Of a stretch of 26,124 nucleotides of DNA, positions 8,440 through 15,781 are shown in pieces. The notes under the pieces are model-generated. The model was not told where the DNA came from and ran no database searches. It saw nothing but the letters and a program-made list of their open reading frames with translations. This stretch comes from a virus. Made by a program: the position numbers and the translations under genes. The stretch spans positions 1 to 26,124 of the IMG/VR virus record IMGVR_UViG_3300042469_000164; one strand, given 5' to 3'. Numbering within the stretch: position 1 is the stretch's first letter; every line of letters starts with the position of its first letter.

Positions 8440-9126
8440 TTAACTTTCGTAGAGTTTACGCACTCTTGTCGATTTGGCAACTGAAATAATACCTTCGGCC
8501 AGTGCTTTCTTAGGTAAATACTTGCTCACTTTACCATCTTTTACAAGATATCCAACAGCTTCTACATCAGGATACATCGCAGCTACTTTGAATAGCATAT
8601 CCAGATTCTTTTCATGGTCATCCCACATACGAATACGATCCCACTTACCTTTGGCCAGATACTTCTTTAGAATAACACCCTTATTGATATGTGCTGGTGA
8701 GCTTGGCTTTAACTTTGATAGATTGCCAGAACGTTCAACATATACATGATCGATAGGGAATCCATGATCACGAAATGCTTCTAAGAACTCTTTGTGATCA
8801 TCAAAATCTGCTCGGGCAGTAATGATAATTGAATGAGAATTTTCTGACTGATTCCATACGATACTTTTGGCCTTATCCAGAACATTGCTGATGGGCTTAA
8901 ATGTTTCACGAAAGATTTTACCAGAACGAAACTGAGAAAAATCTAACTCTTCACCTTTTTCAAGCTTATATGAATTAAACTCACCAGGGGAAAGATATTT
9001 AATAACTTTGCCATTCTTTTTGATGTTTACTTTCGCAGAGGTTTTACCTAAAGTATCATCGATGTCCCAAACGTTTAAAGTCCGAACTTCTTTTTTATGC
9101 TCTTTTAGATAATCATTCAGTTTCAT
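8440..9126 (-). CDS. HAD-superfamily phosphatase
   Basis: 228 residues from the ATG at 9126, which overlaps the upstream stop as ATGA; the longer reading frame needs a TTG start. HAD motifs are clear: motif I VWDIDDT (D21, D23), motif II IIITARAD, a motif III lysine in HINKGVILKKYL, and motif IV MWDDHEKN. Such enzymes remove phosphates from small molecules or nucleic-acid 3' ends (compare the phosphatase half of T4 polynucleotide kinase). The neighbouring upstream gene has a ligase-like KxDG motif, so a nucleic-acid end-processing pair is conceivable; substrate is unknown. Confidence 0.8.
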   Translation of the reverse strand: MKLNDYLKEHKKEVRTLNVWDIDDTLGKTSAKVNIKKNGKVIKYLSPGEFNSYKLEKGEELDFSQFRSGKIFRETFKPISNVLDKAKSIVWNQSENSHSIIITARADFDDHKEFLEAFRDHGFPIDHVYVERSGNLSKLKPSSPAHINKGVILKKYLAKGKWDRIRMWDDHEKNLDMLFKVAAMYPDVEAVGYLVKDGKVSKYLPKKALAEGIISVAKSTRVRKLYES

Positions 9127-10358
9127 TTTGACCAATTCTTTGTGGCATTAAAGTTTGCCTGTGAAAATTCCAGTCTATCTATCAGTTTGACTGCTTTACC
9201 GATCTTGTCAATGGCAACAAATCCTTCAGGAGATGTTACTCTTAATCCAGTGGAATCTGTTCTGAGATATGTTCCGACTGTGTCCTGAACTTCTTGTAGT
9301 TTCTTGACTATCATATTTTTAGCACGAACCAGGATGTTTTGCAAGTCAAAAATCTTCTTTAGCTCATTTTTATTTGACTTATAGAAGTCCATGACGAGCT
9401 TCTTTTCCATTTGTCGCTTCTGTTTTGTATCTGCTTTCTTAGCTTCTAATATAGACTTGTTTAATTTTTCCTCTACACTGGAAATAAGACCAGCAACATG
9501 AGTAGCGGTGTTTGTAATTTCTTTTCCTTCACGAACCTTCAGATTGTTCCACGCTTTAATCGTAACCTTATATGTGTCATTTGTAGCAATCGTATTTAAC
9601 GTCCGAGGAGATATTGTTCTAAACAATGAACCAGCTTGTGATAGAATGGCGTTCAAAGCATCCGTCTCTTGCTTGGTAAATGTAGCAGTGCCAGAGGCAT
9701 CAACAAATGAAGCATCACGATACCAAACATTCTTTGATACCTTCATGCTACCAATATCAGCACCAAAAGATGCTTTCATATCGGCCATTGTATCACCATT
9801 ATATGTTGTGTGCCAAACAATACCCATCTTCGCAGATTTTATAGACTTAGCCAAAGCAGTATTATCAGGAACAGCGTAAACAATAGTATTAGGCTGGAAT
9901 GTAACATAAGAACTTCCATCAATCTTTTCCGTTTTAAGATCGGCAGACGTAAACATCATATCACCCTGCATCACACCTTTTATGCCAAGTTCTGGCAAAT
10001 AACGTAGAGCGACTTTTAGTTTGTCATTTAGTCCTTTACCAGGATAACTAGCATCAATGTCAGCATTTGTATAATTGAGCTTTGCGTTTTGAGCAAAAAT
10101 TCCTTTCGTACCAACAAAGAACTTGCCGTTCTCTGGATTGATACCAGCAAAGATGGCAGGTGCACCATCCCACTTTGTTGTTAAGTTCACTGACTTACCA
10201 GTAGCGTGACCAGCAAGCATATCACGAAGAGACTGTAGAAAGGATATTGCACCTCTTGTTCCAGTAACTCCTCCATTGAGTACTTCGTCCTCCAAGTGTT
10301 CTAGATGAAGGTTTTTACCTTCTTTTGATTCTGTTAAATAGTTTTGATACTGTAACAT
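9123..10358 (-). CDS. KWDG-motif conserved phage protein (nucleotidyltransferase-like?)
   Basis: 411 residues. Residues 60-90 read TTKWDGAPAIFAGI ... FFVGTKGIF; K62-W-D-G65 has the KxDG form of the adenylated lysine in DNA/RNA ligases, followed by an FxxxKGxF strand. Later blocks are GVMQGDMMF (128-136), NTIVYAVP and MGIVWHT, spaced like ligase motifs III-V but diverged. The C-terminal third is helical and Lys-rich. I recall this as a conserved protein family of T4-like cyanophages without assigned function. It overlaps the HAD phosphatase gene by 4 nt. The ligase relationship is inference from motif shape. Confidence 0.7.
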   Translation of the reverse strand: MLQYQNYLTESKEGKNLHLEHLEDEVLNGGVTGTRGAISFLQSLRDMLAGHATGKSVNLTTKWDGAPAIFAGINPENGKFFVGTKGIFAQNAKLNYTNADIDASYPGKGLNDKLKVALRYLPELGIKGVMQGDMMFTSADLKTEKIDGSSYVTFQPNTIVYAVPDNTALAKSIKSAKMGIVWHTTYNGDTMADMKASFGADIGSMKVSKNVWYRDASFVDASGTATFTKQETDALNAILSQAGSLFRTISPRTLNTIATNDTYKVTIKAWNNLKVREGKEITNTATHVAGLISSVEEKLNKSILEAKKADTKQKRQMEKKLVMDFYKSNKNELKKIFDLQNILVRAKNMIVKKLQEVQDTVGTYLRTDSTGLRVTSPEGFVAIDKIGKAVKLIDRLEFSQANFNATKNWSK

Positions 10359-10367
10359 GTTTAATCC

Positions 10368-11675
10368 TTAAGGCATTCTTACTTCATAATTGACCATACC
10401 CTGTTTCGCATCAATATCATCAATAGCAGACTTAGAGCCAATAATTTGAACTGATGCTTTGCCTGAAGAAACCATTCTATATTTGATATTGCCTTTTTTC
10501 CATTCCATAATATCTAGGTTAGCTTGCCAAAAATTTTTACCAGCTAAAATTTCAATCATTGCTTCTACAGACTTACCATCTGAATTTAATCTATCTGCCA
10601 TCGATCTAGAAAAAAATGAAGTCATAGAGAAAGGCAGTTTATCAGCAATTTTTTTATCTGCCATTTCTTTAATCTTATCTAAAACTAGTTTTGCCTCAGG
10701 TGATAACTTCTTTGTATTTTTACCATTTGTTTTTACATTTGTATATACAGCATACGGATCTTTAACAGCATTTCTAGACATGTTCAAAACTTTTCTAACT
10801 CCATATTCATACAAAACTTCTTTTGAACCTTGCTTTGATGTTAATGATGATGATGATACTCCTGCTCTTTTGGCAGAATCTACAACTTCACCTATCACTG
10901 TTCTAGGAGGCACACCCGCGTCTATTGCTTTGTTCAGTAGATTTGAAAAGAAAGATGCTTTAGCACCAACACCATATTTTGAACTGATAGGGACAATTGT
11001 TTTATCTCCAAGAATAAAAAAACTATCAACGCCTGAAAAAGAAGGATCAGTAGGAATACAAAAACTAAAAACTTTTCCTTTATAGAAGTTGGTATTAAAT
11101 GGAGTTTTGTTTCCTTTAAGTCCTAAGAGCCCGATTATGATTTCGCCTGCGTATTTGCCAAGTTCATTGATATCAGAATCTGGTATCTGTTTTTGCCACT
11201 TTAATGTAGTGTAATTGGTTTTTGCAAAATCTTCAAAAACCTCAACGATACTTTCTGATACTTTTGGATTAGTTTTTAGTCCACTAATGAGTGAGCGCAT
11301 AAGCGTTACATGACTATTGAATGTCATACATTCAACTTTTTTACCACCAAAACTAATCTGCTTTCTTACTCCTAATTTGGTAAGAGTTTCCGCTCTAACA
11401 CCTAAATTTTCTGTAGCGCCTTTCTTAGCGATAGGTTTGCCTACGTTTTTATCTGAAACAAAACCCTCAACCGCTTTTGATCTTTTAGTGTAAGATATGG
11501 CATATTTCGAAGAAAAAGTTTTCATCTTTAGGACAGTTATAGACGTACCGTCAGCTAAAGTATCAATTATGCTGTTCGTGCTATCATATATTTTTGCGGG
11601 ACCTTTAATGATAGCTGTGGCCACATCGCCTTTAGAAAAGTATTTTTGCCATTTATTTGCGCCAGTACTAGACAT
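10368..11675 (-). CDS. Large conserved T4-like phage protein with SH3-like N-terminus
   Basis: 435 residues. Residues 15-75 (ATAIIKGPAKIYDSTNSIID ... ITVLKMKTFSSKYAISYTKRSKAVEGFVS) have the look of a bacterial SH3-like domain. The rest is a mixed domain of unknown type (MTFNSHVTLMRSLISGL, DSFFILGDKTIVPISSKYG). I recall relatives in T4-like marine phages, usually near the KWDG protein, with no known function. A CATAAATA late box lies 28 bases upstream. No signal peptide, membrane segment or catalytic motif is apparent. Confidence 0.7.
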   Translation of the reverse strand: MSSTGANKWQKYFSKGDVATAIIKGPAKIYDSTNSIIDTLADGTSITVLKMKTFSSKYAISYTKRSKAVEGFVSDKNVGKPIAKKGATENLGVRAETLTKLGVRKQISFGGKKVECMTFNSHVTLMRSLISGLKTNPKVSESIVEVFEDFAKTNYTTLKWQKQIPDSDINELGKYAGEIIIGLLGLKGNKTPFNTNFYKGKVFSFCIPTDPSFSGVDSFFILGDKTIVPISSKYGVGAKASFFSNLLNKAIDAGVPPRTVIGEVVDSAKRAGVSSSSLTSKQGSKEVLYEYGVRKVLNMSRNAVKDPYAVYTNVKTNGKNTKKLSPEAKLVLDKIKEMADKKIADKLPFSMTSFFSRSMADRLNSDGKSVEAMIEILAGKNFWQANLDIMEWKKGNIKYRMVSSGKASVQIIGSKSAIDDIDAKQGMVNYEVRMP

Positions 11676-11702
11676 ATTTCAATCCAAAATTAGGGTTCTA
11701 CT

Positions 11703-11710
11703 TATTTATG
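11703..11710 (-). promoter_or_regulatory. T4-type late promoter box (CATAAATA)
   Basis: CATAAATA on the minus strand ending 28 bases upstream of the ATG at 11675. It overlaps the stop codon region of the preceding small zinc-finger gene. Confidence 0.4.
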
Positions 11711-11894
11711 TCTTTTCCAGATTCAATATTTTCCACTTATCTAAAGGACAAGAAGTGTATGGCATGAAAGCCTTGTATTCCATAAAGCATCCGCACTCCC
11801 TGCAACGCTTCTGATCCTTATCATAGCGTTCGCAGGAGTTACAGATTTCTAATCGTTTTTCTTTGATTACTCTTCTTTGTTCGAATGGGTTCAT
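11706..11894 (-). CDS. Small Cys4 zinc-ribbon protein
   Basis: 62 residues from ATG at 11894 (MNPFEQRRVIKEKRLEICN). It contains CNSCERYDKDQKRCRECGC and a later Cys in TSCPL, giving two Cys-x2-Cys knuckles typical of a structural zinc ribbon. Such small zinc proteins are common in T4-like phages, function unknown. The start lies only nine bases after a strong terminator hairpin, and no ribosome site is visible apart from the hairpin itself; a GTG inside the hairpin is a less likely alternative start. Confidence 0.65.
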   Translation of the reverse strand: MNPFEQRRVIKEKRLEICNSCERYDKDQKRCRECGCFMEYKAFMPYTSCPLDKWKILNLEKT

Positions 11895-11921
11895 AATACA
11901 AAAGGGCACCCGAAGGTGCCC
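11895..11921 (-). terminator. Rho-independent terminator
   Basis: On the minus strand GGGCACC-TTCG-GGTGCCC is a 7-bp G+C-rich stem closed by the very stable UUCG tetraloop, followed by TTTTGTATT. It starts a few bases after the stop of the gene at 11927-12238 and should end the dps-methyltransferase-glycosyltransferase-secreted protein transcript. Confidence 0.85.
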
Positions 11922-11926
11922 GTCTC

Positions 11927-12238
11927 TTATCTATAACATACGCGCTTTTTTACAACAGCATACTCATCCGCTTCCGGATTATATACTCGCTTCTTTTTGT
12001 ATACACAACGCACTGGCGCTGGTTCTACATATTCTTCATACACAATAGGAGGCGGTAGGTAGTATTGTGGCGCAGCGTAAACACGATTACCATTACCGAT
12101 AGCCTCACCGATAATTAAACCGCCAAGAGCACCGCCTAAAATTCCAATAATCACTTCTTCGGAATTATCCGCATAGGCTGGTACGGATCCTGCAAGCATA
12201 GTCAAAAGAACTACTCCCGCGACTATAAACTTTCTCAT
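11927..12238 (-). CDS. Secreted or membrane protein with glycine-zipper segment
   Basis: 103 residues. A classic signal peptide (MRKFIVAGVVLLTMLAGSVPAYA, likely cut after AYA) is followed by IIGILGGALGGLIIGEAIGNG, a glycine-zipper membrane-insertion motif. A Pro/Tyr/Val-rich region and a basic tail with two Cys follow. It resembles small glycine-zipper proteins common in Rhizobiales. The start overlaps the glycosyltransferase stop (ATGA) with ribosome site GGAGAAAAG, and a terminator follows the stop. A role at the host envelope is inferred. Confidence 0.75.
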   Translation of the reverse strand: MRKFIVAGVVLLTMLAGSVPAYADNSEEVIIGILGGALGGLIIGEAIGNGNRVYAAPQYYLPPPIVYEEYVEPAPVRCVYKKKRVYNPEADEYAVVKKRVCYR

Positions 12239-13047
12239 GACTTTTCTCCTGTTGTTGTGTAGTTTTTTCTAGGCAGAATATTATAAGCGGGATTATCTTT
12301 CTCATCTAGAAGATGTATATGATAAAACTTGAAATTGTTTCGACAGCAAATCCACATTTCATCTCTATGTCTCAAAGATCCGTTATATTTAAAATCCTGA
12401 TTATGAGACCTTTCTCTCATATTAAAATACCAATCAAGTTCAGTAGGGTCATCTAAATTTCTTATATATGATGCTTTTGACCACCAAATATCGCCGCTTA
12501 CATGTGGAGCTGGATCAGTCATAAAATTTGCGGATGCTATGTCATAGCCTTTATCTAAAGCCCTGACACATTTTTTCCAATTTTCAATAACTGCCCATTG
12601 TAAATATTGTCTCCAATTGAAATATAACAGATAAGCAAATATGTTGTGTGTTTTTAAATGTCTTGCGACTGACGTTACACCTTTACTATGAAGATATAAA
12701 ATGTTAAAGTCTTCTTTCTGACTATCATCAAATATCTTTTTCATAGTTACGTTTTCAGTAACAGCCGAATGATAGTAAGAATTTAGTTTCGAATCGAAAT
12801 ATACATCTTCACTAGATCCTATAGTATTAGGATAGTAAGTTATATTTGGATTTTTAAATATGGAGGTCGCTAAAAGCTCAAAAGTTTCCTTAGCGTGATC
12901 TGATGTGTATACGCAACCTATATTGATTTCATCTAGAGCGTCAATTAGATTGTGGTCTTCCATTAGTTTAACTTGTTCCATAAAAATGGAAGACCACGTA
13001 CCATAATCATCAGACAAAAATATATGATAATATAATTTGTTTTTCAC
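12235..13047 (-). CDS. Glycosyltransferase-like protein
   Basis: 270 residues starting with GTG. It contains ILYLHSKGVTS at about 117-126 and TDPAPHVSGDIWWSKASYI at about 177-194, which together mark a family of polysaccharide-linked glycosyltransferase-like proteins seen in bacteria and large viruses. No signal peptide. It lies two bases downstream of a methyltransferase, so the pair may modify a sugar on the virion or the host surface. Exact donor and acceptor cannot be read from the sequence. Confidence 0.6.
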   Translation of the reverse strand: MKNKLYYHIFLSDDYGTWSSIFMEQVKLMEDHNLIDALDEINIGCVYTSDHAKETFELLATSIFKNPNITYYPNTIGSSEDVYFDSKLNSYYHSAVTENVTMKKIFDDSQKEDFNILYLHSKGVTSVARHLKTHNIFAYLLYFNWRQYLQWAVIENWKKCVRALDKGYDIASANFMTDPAPHVSGDIWWSKASYIRNLDDPTELDWYFNMRERSHNQDFKYNGSLRHRDEMWICCRNNFKFYHIHLLDEKDNPAYNILPRKNYTTTGEKS

Positions 13048-13049
13048 AA

Positions 13050-13718
13050 TTATTGTTTGCCAGGTATCAGTATTCTATTCATAGGTTGTTTGCCAAACTT
13101 TTCAAAAACAACCACACTATCGTAGAAATATAGACCAGATAAGCCATCAAACGCCATGGCGCTTTTCTTTTCTAAAGATTCGGTTGTTTCTCTTTTCCAA
13201 TTGTTGTGAAGAACGTCAACAAAGTCTTTAGCATATTCTAAGAATGATGATTCTCTTCTAAGACCACCGCCCAATTCAGGCCAATAAGATGTGTGAGTGT
13301 CTTCGCATATAAAGATGCTTCCTGTTTTCAGCTTAGGAAAAACTTTTTCAAAAGTCACAATCTGCTGACCCATCGTATGACCGCCGTCATCAATGAATAT
13401 GTCAATATCAGTATTGTTGCTCAAAAACTCATCCCAAAAAGCAGGACTTTCTTGATTGCCTATAGTCACACTAATATTTTTATTTGGATATATTAACTTG
13501 GCACACTCGGGATCCACATCAATACCAATAATTTTACTATGTGGCCCAAAGTATGTGTGCCACATATCCAATGATCCACCTTTTTGTACACCAACTTCAA
13601 CTAGTGTAACGTTTTTACCTCGATAATCTTTAAGGTGCTTTTCGTAAATGTCAAAGTAGTTGCTCCACTTGTCTGATGGATGATCTACATTTTGGTGTAT
13701 CTGCATAAGTTCGTTCAT
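13050..13718 (-). CDS. Class I SAM methyltransferase (MycE/TylF-like)
   Basis: 222 residues. SAM-binding motif I LVEVGVQKGGSLDMW (39-53), motif II IIGIDVDPE (63-71), and IDIFIDDGGHTMGQQ (105-119) with ICEDTHTSYW (137-146) match sugar O-methyltransferases of the mycinamicin/tylosin type, in which DDGGH and EDTH supply metal-binding residues. It probably O-methylates a sugar, and the adjacent glycosyltransferase-like gene supports a glycan-modification pair. Ribosome site AAAGGA precedes the ATG. Confidence 0.8.
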   Translation of the reverse strand: MNELMQIHQNVDHPSDKWSNYFDIYEKHLKDYRGKNVTLVEVGVQKGGSLDMWHTYFGPHSKIIGIDVDPECAKLIYPNKNISVTIGNQESPAFWDEFLSNNTDIDIFIDDGGHTMGQQIVTFEKVFPKLKTGSIFICEDTHTSYWPELGGGLRRESSFLEYAKDFVDVLHNNWKRETTESLEKKSAMAFDGLSGLYFYDSVVVFEKFGKQPMNRILIPGKQ

Positions 13719-13732
13719 AATAAATATCCTTT

Positions 13733-14176
13733 TTAGGACTTCTTGCCCATTGTTGCCTTGATCATCCAGTTAAGTTTCATTTGAGCAGTAATACGATCCT
13801 GAAGATAGTTGGAAAGACCATACATCTTCTGTGCTTCTGCCATTTCATACGCTTCAATAACTAAGTTAGAAAGATTCTCGTTACAGGTCTGAAGATTGGC
13901 AATCATCTTTTCCGCAGTAGGAATTTTCTCATCCTCCATTATTATAGACAATTCTTTCATCCTTGTCAATGTCTGAGGTGCAAAAGCGTCCAACTGACGA
14001 ATGTGTTCCGCTAGTGGATCTACTGCACCCTGATAGTCCTCATAGATAGTTGCGAAGAAATCATGTAGTTGTGGGAAATCGGAACCAATTACATTCCAGT
14101 GATACGACTGAGCTTTAAGTCCAGCAGCAAAGGTACTTGCTAATACCGCCTTCATCTTTTCTACTAATTCTTCCAT
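13733..14176 (-). CDS. dps: Dps-like ferritin
   Basis: 147 residues, the usual Dps length. The ferroxidase signature is intact: QSYHWNVIGSDFPQLHDFF (H26, H38), then YQGAVDPLAEHIRQLD (D53, E57). Dps dodecamers oxidise and store iron and shield DNA from hydroxyl radicals. In a phage this may protect the genome or host DNA during infection. It has a GAGG ribosome site and a perfect TATAAATA late box 25 bases upstream, so late expression is likely. A perfect sigma70 consensus lies within the coding region at 13941-13969. Confidence 0.85.
   Translation of the reverse strand: MEELVEKMKAVLASTFAAGLKAQSYHWNVIGSDFPQLHDFFATIYEDYQGAVDPLAEHIRQLDAFAPQTLTRMKELSIIMEDEKIPTAEKMIANLQTCNENLSNLVIEAYEMAEAQKMYGLSNYLQDRITAQMKLNWMIKATMGKKS
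13941..13969 (-). promoter_or_regulatory. Perfect sigma70 consensus inside dps
   Basis: TTGACA (13969-13964), a 17-base spacer and TATAAT (13946-13941) on the minus strand, inside the dps coding sequence. It would fire into the methyltransferase and glycosyltransferase genes. The hexamers also encode ordinary residues, so chance is possible. Confidence 0.45.
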
Positions 14177-14200
14177 TTTATTTCCTCTAAATTATATCAC

Positions 14201-14208
14201 TATTTATA
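14201..14208 (-). promoter_or_regulatory. T4-type late promoter box (TATAAATA) for dps
   Basis: An exact TATAAATA on the minus strand 25 bases upstream of the dps ATG, directly abutting the CCA end of tRNA-Ser(GCT). Confidence 0.6.
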
Positions 14209-14298
14209 TGGCGGAAGGTGAGGGATTCGAACCCTCGGTACCGATTAAGGTACGTCTCGTTAGCAGTGAGGTGCCTTAGACCACTCGGCCAACCTTCC
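14209..14298 (-). tRNA. tRNA-Ser(GCT)
   Basis: Acceptor GGAAGGT/ACCTTCC, discriminator G and encoded CCA, D-arm GCCGAGTGGTCTAAGGC, loop CTGCTAA (anticodon GCT), long variable arm, T-arm with TTCGAAT. The anticodon stem has an A31-C39 mismatch. Its 5' end is one base from the L,D-transpeptidase stop. Confidence 0.92.
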
Positions 14299-14299
14299 A

Positions 14300-14725
14300 T
14301 TATTCTATTACACGTATATATGTATTCTCTTTGCCACTTTCATCTATTAGGCGATATAACCAACGAGCATTTCTCAGTTCAAGTCTAACACAACCGTGAG
14401 ATGCTGGAGATCCAAGACGCTCTACTTCGCCAGTCGCATGAATTGCGTATCCTTCGTGAAAGAAGATTGACCAAGGCATCGGCGCATTATCATACTTCTT
14501 GCTATAGTGAAGTTTCTTAAGTAGATACGGACGATATTCTCCAGACGGTGTATTGTATCCTTCTCGACCCGTAGAAATTGGCCATTCATATGTATCGGTC
14601 AAAGTTTCAACATACATTGTTTGATCCGACTTATCAATCGTAATGAATACTTCCGCTTTAGCTCCGACAACCAACGTAAAGATTGCGAAGATAACAACAC
14701 AAATCATAACGAAAAATCTTGCCAT
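14300..14725 (-). CDS. L,D-transpeptidase (YkuD domain), secreted
   Basis: 141 residues from ATG at 14725; the longer frame would start with TTG. A signal peptide or anchor (MARFFVMICVVIFAIFTLVV ... AKA) is followed by the YkuD catalytic core: AIHATG (H96) and SPASHGCVRLE with the nucleophile Cys112 after His110. L,D-transpeptidases make 3-3 cross-links in peptidoglycan or attach proteins to it. In Rhizobiales these links are abundant at growing poles, so the phage may strengthen or remodel the wall. The stop lies one base upstream of tRNA-Ser(GCT). Confidence 0.88.
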   Translation of the reverse strand: MARFFVMICVVIFAIFTLVVGAKAEVFITIDKSDQTMYVETLTDTYEWPISTGREGYNTPSGEYRPYLLKKLHYSKKYDNAPMPWSIFFHEGYAIHATGEVERLGSPASHGCVRLELRNARWLYRLIDESGKENTYIRVIE

Positions 14726-14726
14726 T

Positions 14727-14924
14727 TTAAACTGCTTCTCCAATCAACTTCATTACTTCACCAAGACTTTCTTCGACAGACCATGTAACATTCTCTGCAT
14801 GGACTTGAGTCAAAAGACTGCCTCCTTCAACGTGATCCTCATATACCACCTTGATATGATTTACATTGAGGTATAGAGGATCACCTTTTCGTTCAGGAAC
14901 CATATTCGTTAACTTGATAAACAT
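14727..14924 (-). CDS. FlbD-like small protein
   Basis: 65 residues. MFIKLTNM ... DPLYLNVNHIKVVYED ... VTWSVEESLGEVMKLIGEA resembles the FlbD family pattern (I-K-L-T ... hydrophobic ... V-x-E-S-x-x-E-V) known from flagellar clusters. Here it is part of a phage operon, so a flagellar role is doubtful; the fold is likely, the function unknown. The start overlaps the upstream stop by one base (TAATG). Confidence 0.6.
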   Translation of the reverse strand: MFIKLTNMVPERKGDPLYLNVNHIKVVYEDHVEGGSLLTQVHAENVTWSVEESLGEVMKLIGEAV

Positions 14925-15418
14925 TATGCTACCGCCTTATGTGCGTGTTGAATAGCGTCCTTATATCGATCCGCACAGTAAGATGCGGCCCAAGCATTTG
15001 GCTTAACTAGAGGTATGATGTTACACATGCCACGAATGTAGCCAACAGCTTCGTTGATAACGCATGAAGAACCATGCTTCATGTCTGGATTAATGTCCAA
15101 GTGGATTTCTGTTTCACGATCCTCAAGCACATCGTATAGTTCCAGATATAGCGAAGCAGTCTTCATTACTTCATTCATCAAACGCATCCGTGGCTTGTCC
15201 TTGTTCTGGTCATAGTCGCGCTCACGCACGATACCACCAAATACCTTACAACCGTTCTTGCCGTTCTTATGAACAACTACCACATTGATGTAGTCAGCAT
15301 ACCACACGCCATCGATTTGAAAGCGTTCGGAGTCGCCACCAAGATATACCTTTGTTTCTGGAGATTGTGATTGAATAAACGCACGAACGGCGTCTAGGTC
15401 GAGATGCTTTCTAATCAT
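14924..15418 (-). CDS. YkuK/DUF458-type RNase H-like protein
   Basis: 164 residues. KVYLGGDSERF gives the first acidic strand of an RNase H-like fold. RERDYDQNKDKPRMRLMNEV, EIHLDINPDMKHGSSCVINEAVGYIRGM and PNAWAASYCADRYK match the YkuK family closely. A nuclease role is suggested by the fold but has not been established as far as I know. Ribosome site AGGA precedes the ATG; the tRNA with anticodon TGT lies 20 bases upstream. Confidence 0.8.
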   Translation of the reverse strand: MIRKHLDLDAVRAFIQSQSPETKVYLGGDSERFQIDGVWYADYINVVVVHKNGKNGCKVFGGIVRERDYDQNKDKPRMRLMNEVMKTASLYLELYDVLEDRETEIHLDINPDMKHGSSCVINEAVGYIRGMCNIIPLVKPNAWAASYCADRYKDAIQHAHKAVA

Positions 15419-15437
15419 TATTAAGTTCCTAAAAAAA

Positions 15438-15524
15438 TGGTGCTGGCCACAGGATTCGAACCTGCAATGGGATTACTCCGACGGATTACAAAACCGTTGC
15501 CTTCAGCCGTTCAGCCAAGCCAGC
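15438..15524 (-). tRNA. Class II tRNA with Thr anticodon (TGT)
   Basis: Acceptor GCTGGCT/GGCCAGC, discriminator A, CCA, D-arm GCTGAACGGCTGAAGGC, anticodon stem ACGGT/TCCGT with T31-T39 mismatch, loop TTTGTAA (anticodon TGT), a 15-base variable arm, T-arm GCAGG/CCTGT with TTCGAAT. D-arm and long variable arm look like a serine tRNA, yet anticodon, G1-C72, C2-G71 and A73 suit threonine. Confidence 0.8.
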
Positions 15525-15531
15525 ATGTAAC

Positions 15532-15539
15532 TATTTATA
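15532..15539 (-). promoter_or_regulatory. T4-type late promoter box (TATAAATA)
   Basis: Exact TATAAATA in the spacer between two tRNA genes, on the minus strand; would transcribe the TGT tRNA, the YkuK-like gene and onward. Confidence 0.5.
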
Positions 15540-15613
15540 TGGTGCCTCTAACAGGTATCGATCCTGTGTCTCGGCTTTACCAAAGCCGTGTACTACCTTT
15601 ATACTATAGAGGC
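15540..15613 (-). tRNA. tRNA-Thr(GGT)
   Basis: Acceptor GCCTCTA/TAGAGGC, A73, CCA, anticodon stem CGGCT/AGCCG with loop TTGGTAA (GGT), short variable loop, T-arm CAGG/CCTG. A normal class I threonine tRNA, unlike its neighbour. Confidence 0.93.
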
Positions 15614-15618
15614 GTAGT

Positions 15619-15700
15619 TGGTGCGGATAGAGGGACTTGAACCCCCACGCCGAAGCACTAGTTCCTAAGACTAGCGTGTCTGCCATTTCACCATATCCGC
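15619..15700 (-). tRNA. tRNA-Leu(TAG)
   Basis: Acceptor GCGGATA/TATCCGC, A73, CCA, D-arm GTGAAATGGCAGACAC, anticodon stem CTAGT/ACTAG around CTTAGGA (TAG), long variable arm with TTCG loop, T-arm with TTCAAGT. Confidence 0.93.
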
Positions 15701-15705
15701 GTTAT

Positions 15706-15781
15706 TGGTAGCCGATGAGAGATTCGAACTCCCGACATTCTCGGTGTAAACGAGACGCTACTACCACTGAGCTAATCGGCC
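15706..15781 (-). tRNA. tRNA-Val(TAC)
   Basis: Acceptor pairs with a G1-T72 wobble, A73, CCA, anticodon stem TCTCG/CGAGA with loop TTTACAC (TAC), T-arm with TTCGAAT. The first ten bases overlap the 3' end, including the TAG stop, of the heme-oxygenase-like gene. Confidence 0.92.

Noticed and set aside
10459-11085. 208-residue plus-strand ORF
   Set aside because: Antisense to the 435-residue gene, hydrophobic in the manner of reversed coding, no ribosome site or motif.
15607-15613. A third copy of the CTATAGTAT promoter-like core at tRNA-Thr
   Set aside because: It is part of the tRNA acceptor/D-arm junction and lacks the TTGAAA and TTGC parts.
15437-15640. 67-residue plus-strand ORF over tRNAs
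   Set aside because: It is the antisense reading of two tRNA genes (ATGFEPA-type peptide from the T-arm).
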